From Nymphaea colorata (taxonomy: Eukaryota; Streptophyta; Magnoliopsida; Nymphaeales; Nymphaeaceae), in the NCBI RefSeq assembly GCF_008831285.2, contig NC_045141.1, positions 19,712,848 through 19,776,847 of the forward strand: a stretch of 64,000 nt of DNA, written 5' to 3'. The notes under the pieces were generated by a model, which was given only the letters and a program-made list of their open reading frames with translations, was not told where the DNA came from and did no database searches. The position numbers were made by a program, and so were the translations under genes. Below are positions 39,650-52,900 of the stretch, in pieces. Position 1 is the first letter of the stretch. Each line of letters begins with the position of its first letter.

Positions 39650-41400
39650 AGGTTGTGTTTGTTTATCACTGCATAGAGGAGAGAGAAGCTCCGTGGGGTT
39701 TTCCTTCTGCTCGGTGCTTGAGGGGACGAAGGTTTTTCCCTGGCCGGCGGTCGTCTCTCGTGACACTGGACAATGCGGCAAATGGACCGCAATGGCGGAT
39801 GAGCGGCAGATGCTTGAAGGCCAGCATCTTCTGGAAATCCCCAAATCGGCTACGGCAACATGGAAGGGTGAAAACGCGCTGGTTGGATCGATGGCTACGG
39901 GTCCTTTGAGAGAGGAATGTTCACAAGGACACGGGGGAAATGGCTGTTGATCTTTTCCCACCGCTACATCGGACGCATTCATGCTTCCGGGCTGCTGTGC
40001 AAGAGCCATCGGCTGCGAACCCAATTGAGGCGCGTAAGGCTGAAACCCTACGGGCAGATGCATCTACCTTTGGGCGTCTAAAGCTAATAATGGCAAACAC
40101 TCGACATCCTGGAAGAGGGTGCTTTGGGGGTGGGAGGAAGCTAGCCACTTGCTTCAGTGGAAGATTGTAAATGGGACAAAGGTGCGGTTCTGGATTGATG
40201 ATTGGGGTTTTGGTGTGGTGGAGGCGCTTCTCTTACGGGAGGATTATGGTAGAATGGAGCAGCTCTTGCCTCTCTCCTACCAGCAGACCATGTTAGCACA
40301 AGAACGGGCGGCGGCAAACACACCATCTTCTTTGTCAGATGGCCATGAACGAGAGGAAGATGTCCTTTATTGGGGTACCCAAGTAGCTCACAACCGTAGT
40401 GGTAATGAGATCTGTGAAATGTTTAAGAGTTAAACGCCCTGAAGACAACTGGAGTGAAAAGATTTGGAACAATAGAGACCCAGCCAGCTGGAATTGGTTC
40501 CTCTTTCTGGCGATTGAGGGGCGCCTCTTGACTACGGATAGACTTCAGAGATTTGGCATTCACTTTGGCCAACCACTGTGTTCTTTGTGGGAGAGGAGAA
40601 TAAACTACCAACCATCTGTTTACTGAATGTTCTTTACTCCAAACAGGTGTGGAAGTCTTTTTGGCACTAAATTCGATTCTTCCTCACCTTGACCTTAGCA
40701 ACAGAGTATCCAAGTGGACATCAACAGCTTTCAAACAGGGGTGGCTGTCAGACCTTTGGAACATAACTTAATAGTTGGTAAGCTTTGGAAGCCAAGGAAC
40801 ATCATCAGGCACGGTGATTCACGCCCCCGAGTTCAGCAAATATGTAAGATACTTTGGGAAGACCTGCGTCTCTTAGAAGAAGATATTGCTAACAATTCAA
40901 AGTATGAGAAGAACATACAACTATCGCTCGCCACCTCAATCGTTCCGGATCCTTGGCCTGACGACACTCCCTCCCGTGTTACGGTGCAGATAGCTGCTAT
41001 TAAAAGTTGATGGGGAACTGAAGCAACTTTCATCGTGAGCCACAACAGTGTCTTTTTTCGTTGTGGACCAGTCCACAAACTGAAAGGCTGCCTTTAAATG
41101 GAGAGTTAAACCTGACAAAGGCCATCAATTCACTAGCTCCTTTTTCCATGGGGAAAATCCTTCTTGGTCTCAGTTCAACGGAATAGCGTGATCGTCTCAA
41201 GCGTTGTCTCAAACAGCCTCCCAACGCAATGTCCATCACCTCTAACATATACTCCTGGAGAAATTTTTGTGTTGATGTCCGATTATAATCCTGCCAATAA
41301 AGTGGTTTCTCTTGTTCTTAAGCCACGTTCTCCTGATACATGGCTTGATTTTGTATTCACTTGTTTTATCAATAAAAGATGTGGGCGATCCCCGGGCAGG
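39650..41400 (+). mobile_element. Shortened, decayed LINE (plant L1-type) with zf-RVT end
   Basis: At 40110-40430 one frame gives WKIVNGTKVRFWIDDWGFG, the hallmark of the region after plant L1 reverse transcriptase (W-x-I-x-x-G-x-x-x-x-F-W-x-D-x-W). At 40440-40660 another gives EKIWN, FLAIEGRLLTTDRLQRFGI and a Cys-containing end, matching the zf-RVT domain found at the end of plant LINE ORF2. Just before it, 39660-40100 reads like a different, more N-terminal part, with no reverse transcriptase between, so the middle is missing. Frames are broken several times. The 3' limit near 41400 is approximate. Confidence 0.65.
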
Positions 41401-41449
41401 CTAGCGGCGAAGCGAAAGGTTGGGTTCATTTCACTGCGGATTTGAGACT

Positions 41450-42686
41450 TTTGTGCATGGATTTAAGGTCCAATCCGATCCTACTCAAAACTCGATCTTA
41501 GACGCGACCTAAAATTTGCAACATTTTTGCTGCGGAAGGCACGCAAAATACAAATGGGCCCCGGACGATCGACAGTTCACTATCTAAAGCCGGTTAATAT
41601 AGCAATAATGTTCTTCGCCTCATATTGTAGTGGTTCTAATCGATCCAAGCGTCCTCTTCAGACGGAACGTATAACTATTTCAAATTAAAGATGAAGCAAA
41701 AGATCCATACTAAAACCCACAATTCATCAAACTAGAATTCCAAAACTAAATTCCTGAAAGAAGGCTTGACTAAGATCAAAAGATAGATGGGCATGTCCTC
41801 AAATTCATCGGTCTTTGATCGAGTAGGCAAGAAGAAGTCATCCATTTCAGTTCCAAGCATCAATGAGTTGGGCTTTGGTGGCCTCCACGAGTAACAGAAG
41901 ATCAGTCCTTTTTGTTCTTAATCCATGGTGTCCAAAGGCCCCCGAGATCTGTTCTCATTCTGGGGAGGAGGAAAGGAATCGATTCGAAGCGTTCAGAATC
42001 GAGGCGGCAGATTTCAAAATATCACCGGGAAAAGGACTTGTTGCCAGAAAAAGGAAGAAGAGAAGGAAAATTTCAATGTTCATGATCCACGTTTCGAAGA
42101 GAGAGTATAAAGCAGATGTTACCAAACAGAACAGCGCCGCGTGGTATGGAGTGGCAGAGGCGTAGAGCAGCCACGTAGCAGGCGGACGTTTCCACCGCCG
42201 AGACGTGAGGACGGAGGCGTTAAACCCTCCTCTCCCCCTTCGTTTCTTTTCGCCTTCCGCCGCCGTACGAGCAACCGGTGCCGCTCGTCGACACGTAGAC
42301 AGGAAGAAGGCAAAAATGGCGGGGTGGAGCCATGGAGGGGTCCCACGGCGGAGAGGAAGAAGGACGCTTAACCTGCGTGACCGAATCCCGTTGGCCCTCG
42401 TGGCAAGCGGCCATGGGAGTTTGATCGAAGTTCCACTGGCCGACGGCCGCCACGTTGCCACCATCGAGGGGTCAACTCACACAGTCGAGGCCCTTCGGCC
42501 ACGCCCACGTGCCGGTGGAGCCGGTGGCCGCTCCATGGAAGGCTCTCGTTTAAACTCCTCCCTCCGCCCCTTCCCTTCGCGGGAAGGCCAACGTAAGGAC
42601 CAGAATCAGAGAGGCGGAGATTCTTGCTTTTCTTTATTCACTGGCGGGCGAGAGTTCCGATGCAGAAGGGACTCTGAGGGGCCTGG
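41450..42686. other. Intergenic DNA and promoter/5' UTR of the AHG1-like gene
   Basis: AT-rich to about 41900, then increasingly GC-rich toward the start codon at 42687. A CACGTG box lies at 42506-42511 and further CACGTA sequences near 42171 and 42292. These are bZIP-type ACGT cores. A long overlapping open frame at 42205-42690 is judged chance in GC-rich DNA. Confidence 0.5.
42506..42511 (+). promoter_or_regulatory. CACGTG G-box/ABRE core upstream of the AHG1-like PP2C
   Basis: Perfect palindromic CACGTG 176 bases before the start codon, in context CCCACGTGCC. Clade A PP2C genes are commonly induced by ABA through ACGTG elements bound by ABF/AREB bZIPs (family knowledge). The transcription start is unknown, so it could lie in the 5' UTR. 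Confidence 0.4.
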
Positions 42687-45600
42687 ATGACGGAGGTTTG
42701 CCAGGAGACGGTGGGGGAGACCGCTTCGCCGTGCGCGCTGAGGTCTAGGGCCGCGAGGCGGAGGAGGATGGAGATGAGGCGCTTCGCCGGCGCGCCTGGA
42801 TCCGTCGTCCGGCGGGAGAGGCGGAGGGGCGGTCGAGGTCCCGAGGCGGTGGCGGGCGAGGGCGAGTCCTCGACGTCGCCTCCGGCTGGGTCTAAGGACG
42901 GGGAGCCGTCGTACGGTCTTGTGTCGTCCTGCGGGAGGTCGAGGGACATGGAGGACGCGGTGTCCGCGCGGCCTCGCTTCTTCCGGCCGTCGGATCCGGA
43001 CGCCAAGCCGCTGCATCTCTTCGCCGTCTACGACGGCCATGGCGGATCGCACGTGAGTTCTCTCTCCGTTGTTCCCTAAAAACCCCCGGAAACACTCGGG
43101 AGTATTGTCTTCCTGTGCGCCTGCAGTGCTGCGGGGCTGTTTCGGTATTTTCCCTTCTGAGTGAATCGCCGAGGGTCCTCTTGTAATTTCACCATCTAAT
43201 TCTTTCCACTCGTTGAGTCTGTACGCCGAAACCAGCATATCAGGTGGCTACCGGTTTCCCAATGCCGCAATGCATTTACTCTCACGCTTTTTGGCACCAA
43301 GCCTTCTCAGGCACCCGAACTCCGACCAGAATCCGGCCAAGTGGCCGGATTTTGGCTTGTTCGGCCACCGGAGCTGCAGACCAGAATCGTGCTTCGTGCA
43401 GGCGAACAGTAAAAAAAAAGTTGTTATGAGTTTGACACCTTGTTGAGGGGTTGGAACCAGTTGGCGATGGATCAAATCTTTGCGTCACATATGATCTGTG
43501 TGCAGCTTAGCCAGGTGGCTTCAGTCGCCGGCCTTTCTCTTCGTCTTGTTATCAAGTCTAGGTGCCCAACAAAACTTGATTACGCCATGTCCGGCGGTCG
43601 GCTTATTCACCTTTTTTAGTTGTCCGTTTTTAGTCACTCAATGACGCGATGAGTCGATCGCCGGATAATCTTCAAAAGGTTGATCCGAAAAGTATCTCGT
43701 CCTTTTCTTGGTAAAGACTCGGTTGTTATACACAATACACGTAGTTGGTGTACTCGCCGTCTTTAGAGAGATTTTACCCAACAGAAACTAGAGAAAGGAG
43801 CCTGATTCTTAGTCGGTTGATGTTCGACTAATGGCAGTAACTCTGATTTTTTTTTTTCTCTTCTGCTTTTTGCGATGGACAGGTGGCAATGATGTGCAAG
43901 GAGCGGATGCATCGGCTGGTGGCGGAAGAGCTGGGGAAGGGCGCGGGTTTCGCGGGAGGCGACTGGCGGGGCCTGATGAAGCGGTGCTTCGCGCGCATGG
44001 ACGAAGAGGTGATGGAGGCGTGCTCGTGCGGGGGGCCGACCCCATGCGTCTGCGAGCAGGCGAGCCTGGTGACGGACGTCGTTGGGTCGACGGCGGTGGT
44101 CGCGGTGATAGCCCCGGACGTCGTCGTCGTCGCCAACTGCGGAGACTCCCGGGCCGTCCTCTGCCGCTCCGGCAGACCTGTCCCCCTCTCAACCGACCAC
44201 AAGGTATGCGCCGCTCCCTGTCTCCCTCCCCTTTTCGTTGAACGATTCTTGAGTCCGTGGTCCTTCTCTGGTGGTTGTCATGCATGAGCGGTACCATACT
44301 ACTATTTACTTGATCAACCTGACTTGACAGACTAAGTGGTAGCACTCTCTATGTCTTTGGAAGAGACTGACTAGACTTCATATATATATATATATATACA
44401 AAGCGATTCGGTGAGGTTAGGTATGGTTGTCGCTGTTGCAGAATTGAGGTTCTCCAATGTAGTCCAAATAAATATCACAAATTGCAAAAGGCTCTAGAAA
44501 ATCCAAAGTTTTGTAAAGATTAATAACATAGAGCACCTACTAATTTATTAACTTCAATGAATTGGAAAAGGAGTTATGTGGAGTGTAAAATGGCAACAGA
44601 TTGAAGATATCGGCTCATTTAGGCCGGTTGGAGTGTATCTTTTACTGTCCACGCCGGTCTCCTCGGGGAGAGTGATATATTGGATCATGTAAATAGGGCA
44701 CTAAGAAATTGACAGTAAGTGAAATGAAAAATGAGTCTATGGGAGGAACGGTATTCGATGGTGCCGATCGAATGTTAAAAACCGTCCATGGGCCAGAAGA
44801 ACTGGGCTCAAGTTACAGCGGGAGTAGTCGTGGAATGTTAATGACCAAAAATTGGAGAACAAGGTGTTATGGGCAACGAGAAGGTGCTTGGAACTATCAT
44901 ATGTGGCAATTGCCATCTGGTGCTTGGAAGTACCATATGTTGGCTATTTAGCAACTTTTTTTCAACACCATGCTGGATAGTGTTCACTGACATGTGGTTA
45001 ATGTAGCTTCAATTTTTATCATGAGTTTGGAGATATTTATTTTGAAATGTGAACATTGCCTTCCCCTGCCAGCCGGACGGTGGTGCCCATCGGGCGGCCC
45101 CGACAAAGGGGGGCGGACGCTGCCGTCGGGGGGAGGAAAGGGAGCGTCGTGTGATGGTCCGACGTTTAGGGCTGAGAGGGAGTGGGGTGATTCGTTCTCT
45201 CGCTGGCCTCTGCCGTCGATCGGCAGGGGAACGTCAAACCTGAAGGAGGGGATGAGGATTCCTCATCCCGCAGCCGAAAGCGGCTCCCAGGCTGTCGGCC
45301 GGCGCTGTCTGCCGACCTCGAACCGCCGAGCGGTGCCGACAGCTTGGGTACCGCCACCGCAGGGATGAGGAACCTCCTATATTGGTGGGAAGGGGAGGAG
45401 GAGCCCCTCCTCCCCTGCCGTCCGATGGCGGTGTTGTTGCCGGCCATACCCATGCCCTCTAGTGGCTCCGGCGACTCCGCTGATGGCAAGTAGGTATCTC
45501 ATTTCACATACACACACATGTATACGATAGGCGGTAATGAAGGGTGGACATCAATTACTTTAATTTTGAGCATCGTGGCAGGTTGGCTGGAGTTGGCCGA

Positions 45601-48600
45601 TAGTTTATTTATAAATTATTTATTTAATAAATGTAAATACATATGCATTTTTATTATAGTTAATTATGTATTTATATATTACAGTATATAAAATTCATTG
45701 TAATATATATACGTTTTAACATAATCCGACCTAGCTGAGCCAGTTTCGAGCCCGGGTTGTGGTTGCAGCTCAGTTCAGGTTAGACTTTTTATCAGGCCCA
45801 GCTGTGCCGAGGGGGCCCGATGTCAAGCCCTATCTCAAACCTGATTGAAAGTGATGAAAGTAATGGGTACAGATCAGATAATTTCTTTTGGAAGTTATTC
45901 TTGTATAGGTTGTCCTTTTTCCAGGGCAAGAATTGTTTTTTCCATTTTTTAAGGGGGATCACATTTCTGAAAGTAGTGAACGCAAATCGGAGAAGTTTCG
46001 AAGGATAATCTTTCGCCCGTGTTTGTTGAGACGGGTGGAAATCTTATAAATGAGAGAGAATTTTTATGCAAAAGAATTCGTTTTCCTGCGTTAACAATTA
46101 TGCTATCCGAAATACCTGCATAGCTCCCATTAATGGAAGCTGCAAATTCCGGGGGATATTTCGGACTTCAAAAGCCTGCACGTTACACGTGCCATGTGAA
46201 AGATAACTTATTGCTGGGGACTCTCTAACAAGGCTCTTAGCTTGTCGGTTCAGGTTCACTTGGGAGAAAAATAAAAATCCTAGTTGTCCCTAATACGGAA
46301 TCTATGTTCGTTGAGATGCTCTGTAGTTATTTTTTGATTTTTTGATTTTTTATATTTTGTATTGGACCTAGATGTTGTTCCCCTGATTGCCTGCTATCAG
46401 ATAAAGAAAAACTCTTGAATCTCGTGTCCCGTGACATGGATAATCTGTCGCCATTTTCACATGTTGGCGGTTTTTGAAGATGCTTTTCTTCTTTTTACTT
46501 GGAAAGGAAATTTGATTCTTTCATCTCATCCGTTCCTTTTTATCCCTCTGAAGATGACCAATATTTGGCGTAAAATTTGCAGCCGGACCAAGCTGATGAA
46601 CTGGCAAGAATTGAGGCAAGTGGTGGGCGTGTGATATACTTGAACGGTCCTCGGGTGTACGGGATACTAGCTATGTCCAGAGCCATAGGTCTGTGTCCTG
46701 AACTTTTCTTCTTCTAGTTTTGCTTCTTCTAGTCTCATATCTTCCGCATGGTCAAGGTTGGGCTCATTGGTGTAATATCATGTCTCTAGGCTCAATGAAG
46801 CGACTCTATTCATACTGATTGTGCACAACTTATCTCTGAGTAAGATCATCTTTGCCTACATGACCAGGATACAAGCGGAAGTCCACCTGTTCTGTTTCTG
46901 ATAGTTCGTTGTTTTTCCAGTGTTTTAACGGCTTTGTGTGGTTTCTCGTAAGGGATACTGCCGGGGTATGAGACTGCTCCAGATGGTTCTGAAATACTGG
47001 TTGCCTGCCTCATCGCCTAGCAGGAAGGCGCACCCTTTGACTCACTGCATGGATGCGCGCACATACACACAGAGAACCGACTATGGAAAGTCTAGGAAAA
47101 TGCAAACGATGTGGCGTTAGGATAGAAAACACCGAGCCAACATGGGGAAATCATACATAGATGACCATAGTTCATAACAGATTCATTTTGATGATCTTTC
47201 CCGAGGTCTTTGGATTGGAGGCTGCAGTCAAGTTGAGAGACTGGCTGAAATTTATGCTGTCACTTTAATTTTTTGTTTTTCCTTTTCTCATTTTTCCTGT
47301 TCATATATAATAGTTAGCGTTTCTCAACTGATCTTCATTTGTAGAACATCTCGACCTTCACATGTAGAAATCATAAAGTTTTAGGCTGACAAAGATCAAT
47401 TCTGTAAGTAAATCAAAATAGGAGCAAACATAAGTCATTTTTTACTCTTGGATTTCTTGCCCTGTGGCTGCACTTTCTTGGCTTATTCCATTTGAACAAG
47501 TAGAACTGGACCTACACCATTCGAACAAGTGGAAGGAAGGGTGAGACCATGGTTTCATGAGGCTGATCCTGAGCCGCCATCCAAGCACAAATGCCTTCAT
47601 GTGAAAGAACTTTTTTAGTGTAGAAAATATCAGATTTAGGATCTTCTGCCAAATTGATTTCTTGGGAAACAAATTGATGGGCATTCTTATCATGGGAAAA
47701 TCCCACTGTGAACTTTGATTCATCTTTTGTTCTTTTCTTTTCTTTTCTTTTTTTTGTCTTGCTGATGTAACACAGTCCCATTCCTTAGGTTTATTTGTAG
47801 TTTTTTAGAATTTATAAGAATTATGTCAGAAAAATGGCTACCCCAAGTGTTATTTCTATGCAAGGAATCTGCTGAATTAAAATCACTAGATTCTAGGAGG
47901 ATCGCTTTGGAGGTCTTAGTTCAAGGATGGGAAAAGGGCAGTCCCATGTTTCTAGTAGAGAGATCAGTTTGGTTTGAGTGATACATGTAGGCCATGGCTA
48001 CGTTAATGAAAATTAATAACTTATTTCCTAATAACATTGTCCTCAAAAATGTTAAATTCCACACTGTGCTGGTAATTCAAGTTGATAGCAGGCTGTAGTG
48101 ACACACTGAGCTTGCTGCAAGAAACTTATTTGGAAAAGTTCAATAGATGGTAGCTTTTCATCGTAACTATGTATCTCCAATTAATTTTCTTTTAAATCAT
48201 TCGGTGATAATCTTAGAAGTTGAGAAAGATTGGAAATGTAATTGATCAATGTTAGTCTCGCAAGGGAGATTAAAGTGGCGACAACAATACCTTTAAATGC
48301 TGGCCTGAATTGTTTGCCTGTGGATGTAGCTAGGCAAATGTTTGATTTCTTCTTTACAGTCAAAAAATTAGACACATATGATGAGCAGCTTACATGATTT
48401 GTTTAGTTCTTGTAGAATATGTCTGATTTTATATCACGTGTGTTGATCTGTTTTTCGTCTTGTTTGAGCTGTCTTTTATTTCCATTTTTGATGCATGTCT
48501 CGGGAAAATTTCTAAGAATATCGAAGGAACCTATTAAGAATAGGGTCAAGACTAGTGTCATTTTTCTTCCTTGTGTAATTACAGACGTGGGAAAACAGTC

Positions 48601-49975
48601 CATTTTTCACCGTGCAGCATATAAGGAGCACGAAGATGTCAAAGGCACTTAGTGTGCAGTACGTTATGTTTTTAGTTATGGGGTAATCACAGGACCATGG
48701 TTGAGATGGATTCTGAACGGTGATTAGTGGCAATTCTGTATGCATATCATGATACTCACAGTAATATGCTTAAAGAAATCGGTTACTCTTATGCCAATTC
48801 CTGGGTGAGGTAGGAAAATGGTTCTTTTGTGGTATTCTAAATGCGAGTTATGATATTTTAAATGGAATAAGCTACCTTTTATGATTCTATACCTTAATAA
48901 AGTACTTGCCATTCCCTTGTAATATACTCAAGCTACTATCTGCAGTGCTTCATAGGCATGAAGATCTATATTTAGTGAGATCATAGATCTATAATTTGTT
49001 TTTTGTTCCTCTTCTGTTCTATTTGTGCTCATCCGAGACAACAAAGAGTGGTTTAAATTGGAGGAAGACTTCCCATTCTCATTACCTCGTCTGTTTCCAT
49101 TCCTTTTTTCTGATGAATATGTAAATCATGTATATATATTTCACGTTAACCGCTAGTGAAAGAATAGAACTCTCATCAACTGAGTTCTTGAATTGAGCAC
49201 ATTTAGAAATATTGAGCATATTTAAAAATGCTACTAGGCACAAGCTGATATAATTACATGCTTGATCCAGTTTCCACTAACTGAGTTCCTCTGAAGCATA
49301 ATCTTTATTGAAATGAAAGACGATACATTTTTGTAGAGTTTTTGTGTTTGTGATGCTTATGGTGAGAATATGATGGTCTACTGTGATTGAAGTGTGATCA
49401 TTCTTGATATGCAGAGAACAATTTCACGTCCAGTCTTGGACCGTTTAGAATGCATCCATGGACTTGAAAATTCACATTGATCATGCATGCCTATGTAGAA
49501 GATTGTTTTGTGACGTTTTCATTTATAAAATCCTTGAACTGCCGAAGGCTTTTGAGAAGAATGAAGACAAAACTTGGTTTGCGTAATGATCCTTAAGTTT
49601 TCTTTATTCACAGGAGACAAGTACCTAAAACCAATTGTCTCATCTGAGCCTGAGGTTACTATCACGGAACGTTCTTCGAATGATGAATGCTTGATTCTTG
49701 CAAGTGATGGCTTGTGGGATGTTCTTCCTAATGATGTAGTCTGCAAAGTTGCTTGGAATTGCCTTCGAGGGTATGCTCCTGCCCCGTCAGATTCAATTTC
49801 ACTTGCTGTAGATGGTCAGAAAGGAATTGCATGTATCGAAAGCAACGGGAAGTCAGGATCACGTTGTGCTTTGGCTGCAATGTTGTTGACAAAGCTTGCT
49901 TTGGCACGCAGGAGTTCGGACAATATCAGTGTCATAGTGATAGATCTGAAGGGAAACTCAAAGAGAGGTGAATAG
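42687..49975 (+). CDS. AHG1: Clade A protein phosphatase 2C, AHG1-like
   Basis: Exons 42687-43052, 43883-44203, 46583-46688 and 49614-49975 join in frame to 384 aa. PP2C motifs: [17 protein letters not shown] (metal-binding Asp), [43 protein letters not shown] and [13 protein letters not shown]; metal-binding Asp residues are present. AHG1 hallmarks recalled from Arabidopsis: MTE start with an RRRR-EMRR block, a [11 protein letters not shown] segment, and the VIDLK end. The Trp that clade A enzymes use to contact the ABA receptor (VI-W-NG in ABI1) is Leu here (VIYLNGPRV, codon 46640-46642), as in AHG1, which also lacks Trp and resists PYR/PYL/RCAR inhibition. AHG1 acts in seed ABA response and dormancy with DOG1 (established). 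Introns 2 and 3 are long (2.4 and 2.9 kb). Confidence 0.85.
45050..45490. other. GC-rich island inside intron 2 of the AHG1-like gene
   Basis: About 440 bp of clearly GC-rich sequence sits in an otherwise AT-rich intron. Both strands have long open frames here (for example minus strand 45166-45489). No protein family was recognised. It may be a captured gene fragment in a transposon or part of an unknown repeat. Confidence 0.4.
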
Positions 49976-52900
49976 TGGTTATGGAGTTGCAGGTACAATC
50001 TAGAGTCCTAGACCTGGAAAAAGTGAGACAGGTCGATGATCCCAAAGAAAGACAAATGCTTCGCAGGCGGTAACTTTACTATCACGAATGAATTGTTTAT
50101 CTATTATTGTTCTCCTCTGAATCGGACGGACAGGGACACCCGTAAGAGCCCACAAAACTGAGGCGGCTCTGTAAATGTATAAATGTAGTCTAAGGTAATA
50201 CTGTATATATGTCGCGAGTAGTCTGTTATCCATCAATTTTGGTTAAAGATCAAAGAAATTTGTGAATGTTTTAATGCCATATGCTTTCCATTTCGAAACC
50301 ATTTTTTGGAATTTCGCATAAGCAGCAAATTCTCAATACTGATATGGATCATTGCTTAATTCTACTAACTTCTGCATTGCAATTCCCTGAAAGAGGTTTC
50401 TGTTTGGACCATGAGATTGCAGTTTCTCCGACACTAAGAACATTGCAGTTTTCCTAACGTATCATACTCTATGAGGTCTGGGTGTTGTACCTTTCACGAC
50501 GCATCCACTCCCTTGGGTGGTTTGTCTCTAGGAACTTGTTACCGTTAGATCAGAGTGGACCGTGAACCATCAAGCAGGGCAATTACAGTGTCAGACACTC
50601 CGCCCCAAGAACCAATATCGAACCATAGCTTGGGTGTTCATCTCGAATTACAGAGGGTTTGGCAGGGGCATACCAGATCATGCCAAGTGACTCTCCAGGT
50701 AGACATCCTTTAGGTATTAAATTATAGACGTTCTTCGATTTGCGGGTGGTGCCTTCCTAGGTGCTATGGCGTCAGCATAACGGCGAGTGGTTATAGCTTC
50801 GTAATTTTGATGCTTCCGTCGTCCTAAGCCTTTTCAGAAGGACATACTTGGTACTTCCTTTTGCTGCAACTGGCAATATGAGTTATGATCAATATTCGGG
50901 CTTCATAAGCTTTTGAAGTATACAATTATGAACCAGATATCCCCTTACCCACCGCTGCTGTCCCTCCTCGATTTCTCTTCGGAAGCCTCCAGGCAAGATA
51001 GAAAGGAAGTTGACCTGAAATCGCAGTGAATGGATTTTAGTGTAATTTTCAGATGCTGACTAGCTGTTGAATTAGAATTATCAAAACGTGGACATCATCT
51101 ATGTATTTGATGGGTTAAAAAGAAATATGTATAGTGCAACCATACATGTATTCATATCGTAACATACATACATTTGGGATAGATTCACATACCTCTTTGT
51201 TTGTAGCAGAGGATTTTAACGGAGATGATGGCTACGCGACACTCTGCTTCATAGGGACTAAGGTCTCACGCAATGGAGAACCTTCTACATCCACAACCCT
51301 GATAGCTTCAAGGATTCTCCCACGCTCTCTCCGTCTTCTGCCTTTATTTTTAACTCTTACCTTTATATATCCGTTTCTCTAACCACCGCATTAGTGGTCG
51401 GTTTATGCAGGCAGTTAATCAACTCATTTGAATTGCTATATGAGTTTTTGATCCTACCCATCATGGGCAGATCTAGATATGAAAGAGCCAACAGTATTTT
51501 TATTGCAGGGTTTACATTAACGGATGGCTGTGTGAGTCCTTTTCTAAGCTGCCACGTTCGGTGCGAGAAAAGGTGCTGCGATTTTGCTTGTCGTAACAAA
51601 AAGGAAGAAAGTGCCGATCTAAAGGAAAAAAAACCGTCCGCATTAGGGAGAGAAGCCTATGGGCACTTTATCTTTGTGCTTATTCTCCCTTCTCTACCAC
51701 TTACTTGTATTCATTCTTCCGTCTTCACTAGTTAAGAGGTGTCGGAGGAGGGAGAAATTTCCTTTCACATAAAATATTATCCAACTACTAGGAGGACTTC
51801 TCCTCGACTGAAAACATGTGAAACTTTCACCGACAAGCATGTCCCACACATATATTTCCATCATCCTGAAAGTGAAGGGAAAAAAAAAATCCTACAAAGA
51901 AGATGCTATTGTCACTTTAAATGCGACGAGTTGCTTATTAAGTGAAACTTGTAGCTTACACTTTGTTGGGTATGAATTAATCTGTCCTTCGGAAGATTTT
52001 GTTTCAACATTTGAAGATTCTATAAGATAATTATAAGAACTACTGTTAGATATGTTCATCTTTCACCATACATTTGGTATTCTCAAGCCATTCTTTTGCA
52101 TAAGATGTGACAACTTATCCTCTTAATTAGGAAACCACCTGTACATTGCTATTGTTCGATCCGGCTCAAAAATTAAACGTCATTCCGGTTTCATTGTAGT
52201 TCACTATACTCAACACTGATCTGCATTTGATCGCATCGGACCTGAAGTAGCACCATAATATATTTTAGTTTGACAACCATAAAAACGTGATCCTCAAATA
52301 TAAAGACCATTTACGAGCAATTCCCATGCATGGAATGCAAAAATGGCTATTCAATAGGCGAAGGATTCAAGGGCAAAGAATACGATCAATCTTGGTGGAA
52401 TAAGCCGAAAAATGTGAACTACCGAAGAGGCATGGCGTGCTTTTCAATCGGAAAAGTTATTTCATTGCTGGCTAGGAGTGCAGATTTGAGGGAAAGGAAA
52501 CGGGACATTTTGAACAGCTTTATAATGACGCGGACAAATTATTCTCCCATCTCCATCTACTGTACAAAACTGCCAGCTTCATCTCTCATCTTCCACAACT
52601 TTAGCTCCTAGAGGTGTTGTCAATGAAGGAACCACTGTTTAGTTGGCTCCATTTCCTATCAGATAATCACTTCCCTTACATATTCTTAATTTTTCACCAC
52701 TCTTCATCAAATGCAGCATGTTACTTGATTCGTGGGTACAGATTAGCATTCATTAAGGGGCTTAATACTCATGATGGACATGCTTTAGAGAAATACGATT
52801 AAACAACACTTTTCTGTCAAAGACATATTTGAGGAATCGTCAAATGTTATTCATCTTTGGAGCTACCATAAACTTCCTTTCCGTTTGAAATTAACCTTGT

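Noticed and set aside
42205-42690. 161-aa open frame overlapping the start of the AHG1-like gene
   Set aside because: It lies in GC-rich leader DNA, has no recognisable motif, is in another frame and ends at the true start codon; best read as chance.
49574-49613. Open frame of the last phosphatase exon extending upstream to 49574
   Set aside because: The CAG acceptor at 49611-49613 and phase 1 of the previous exon place the exon start at 49614, giving the conserved AIGDKYLKP join.
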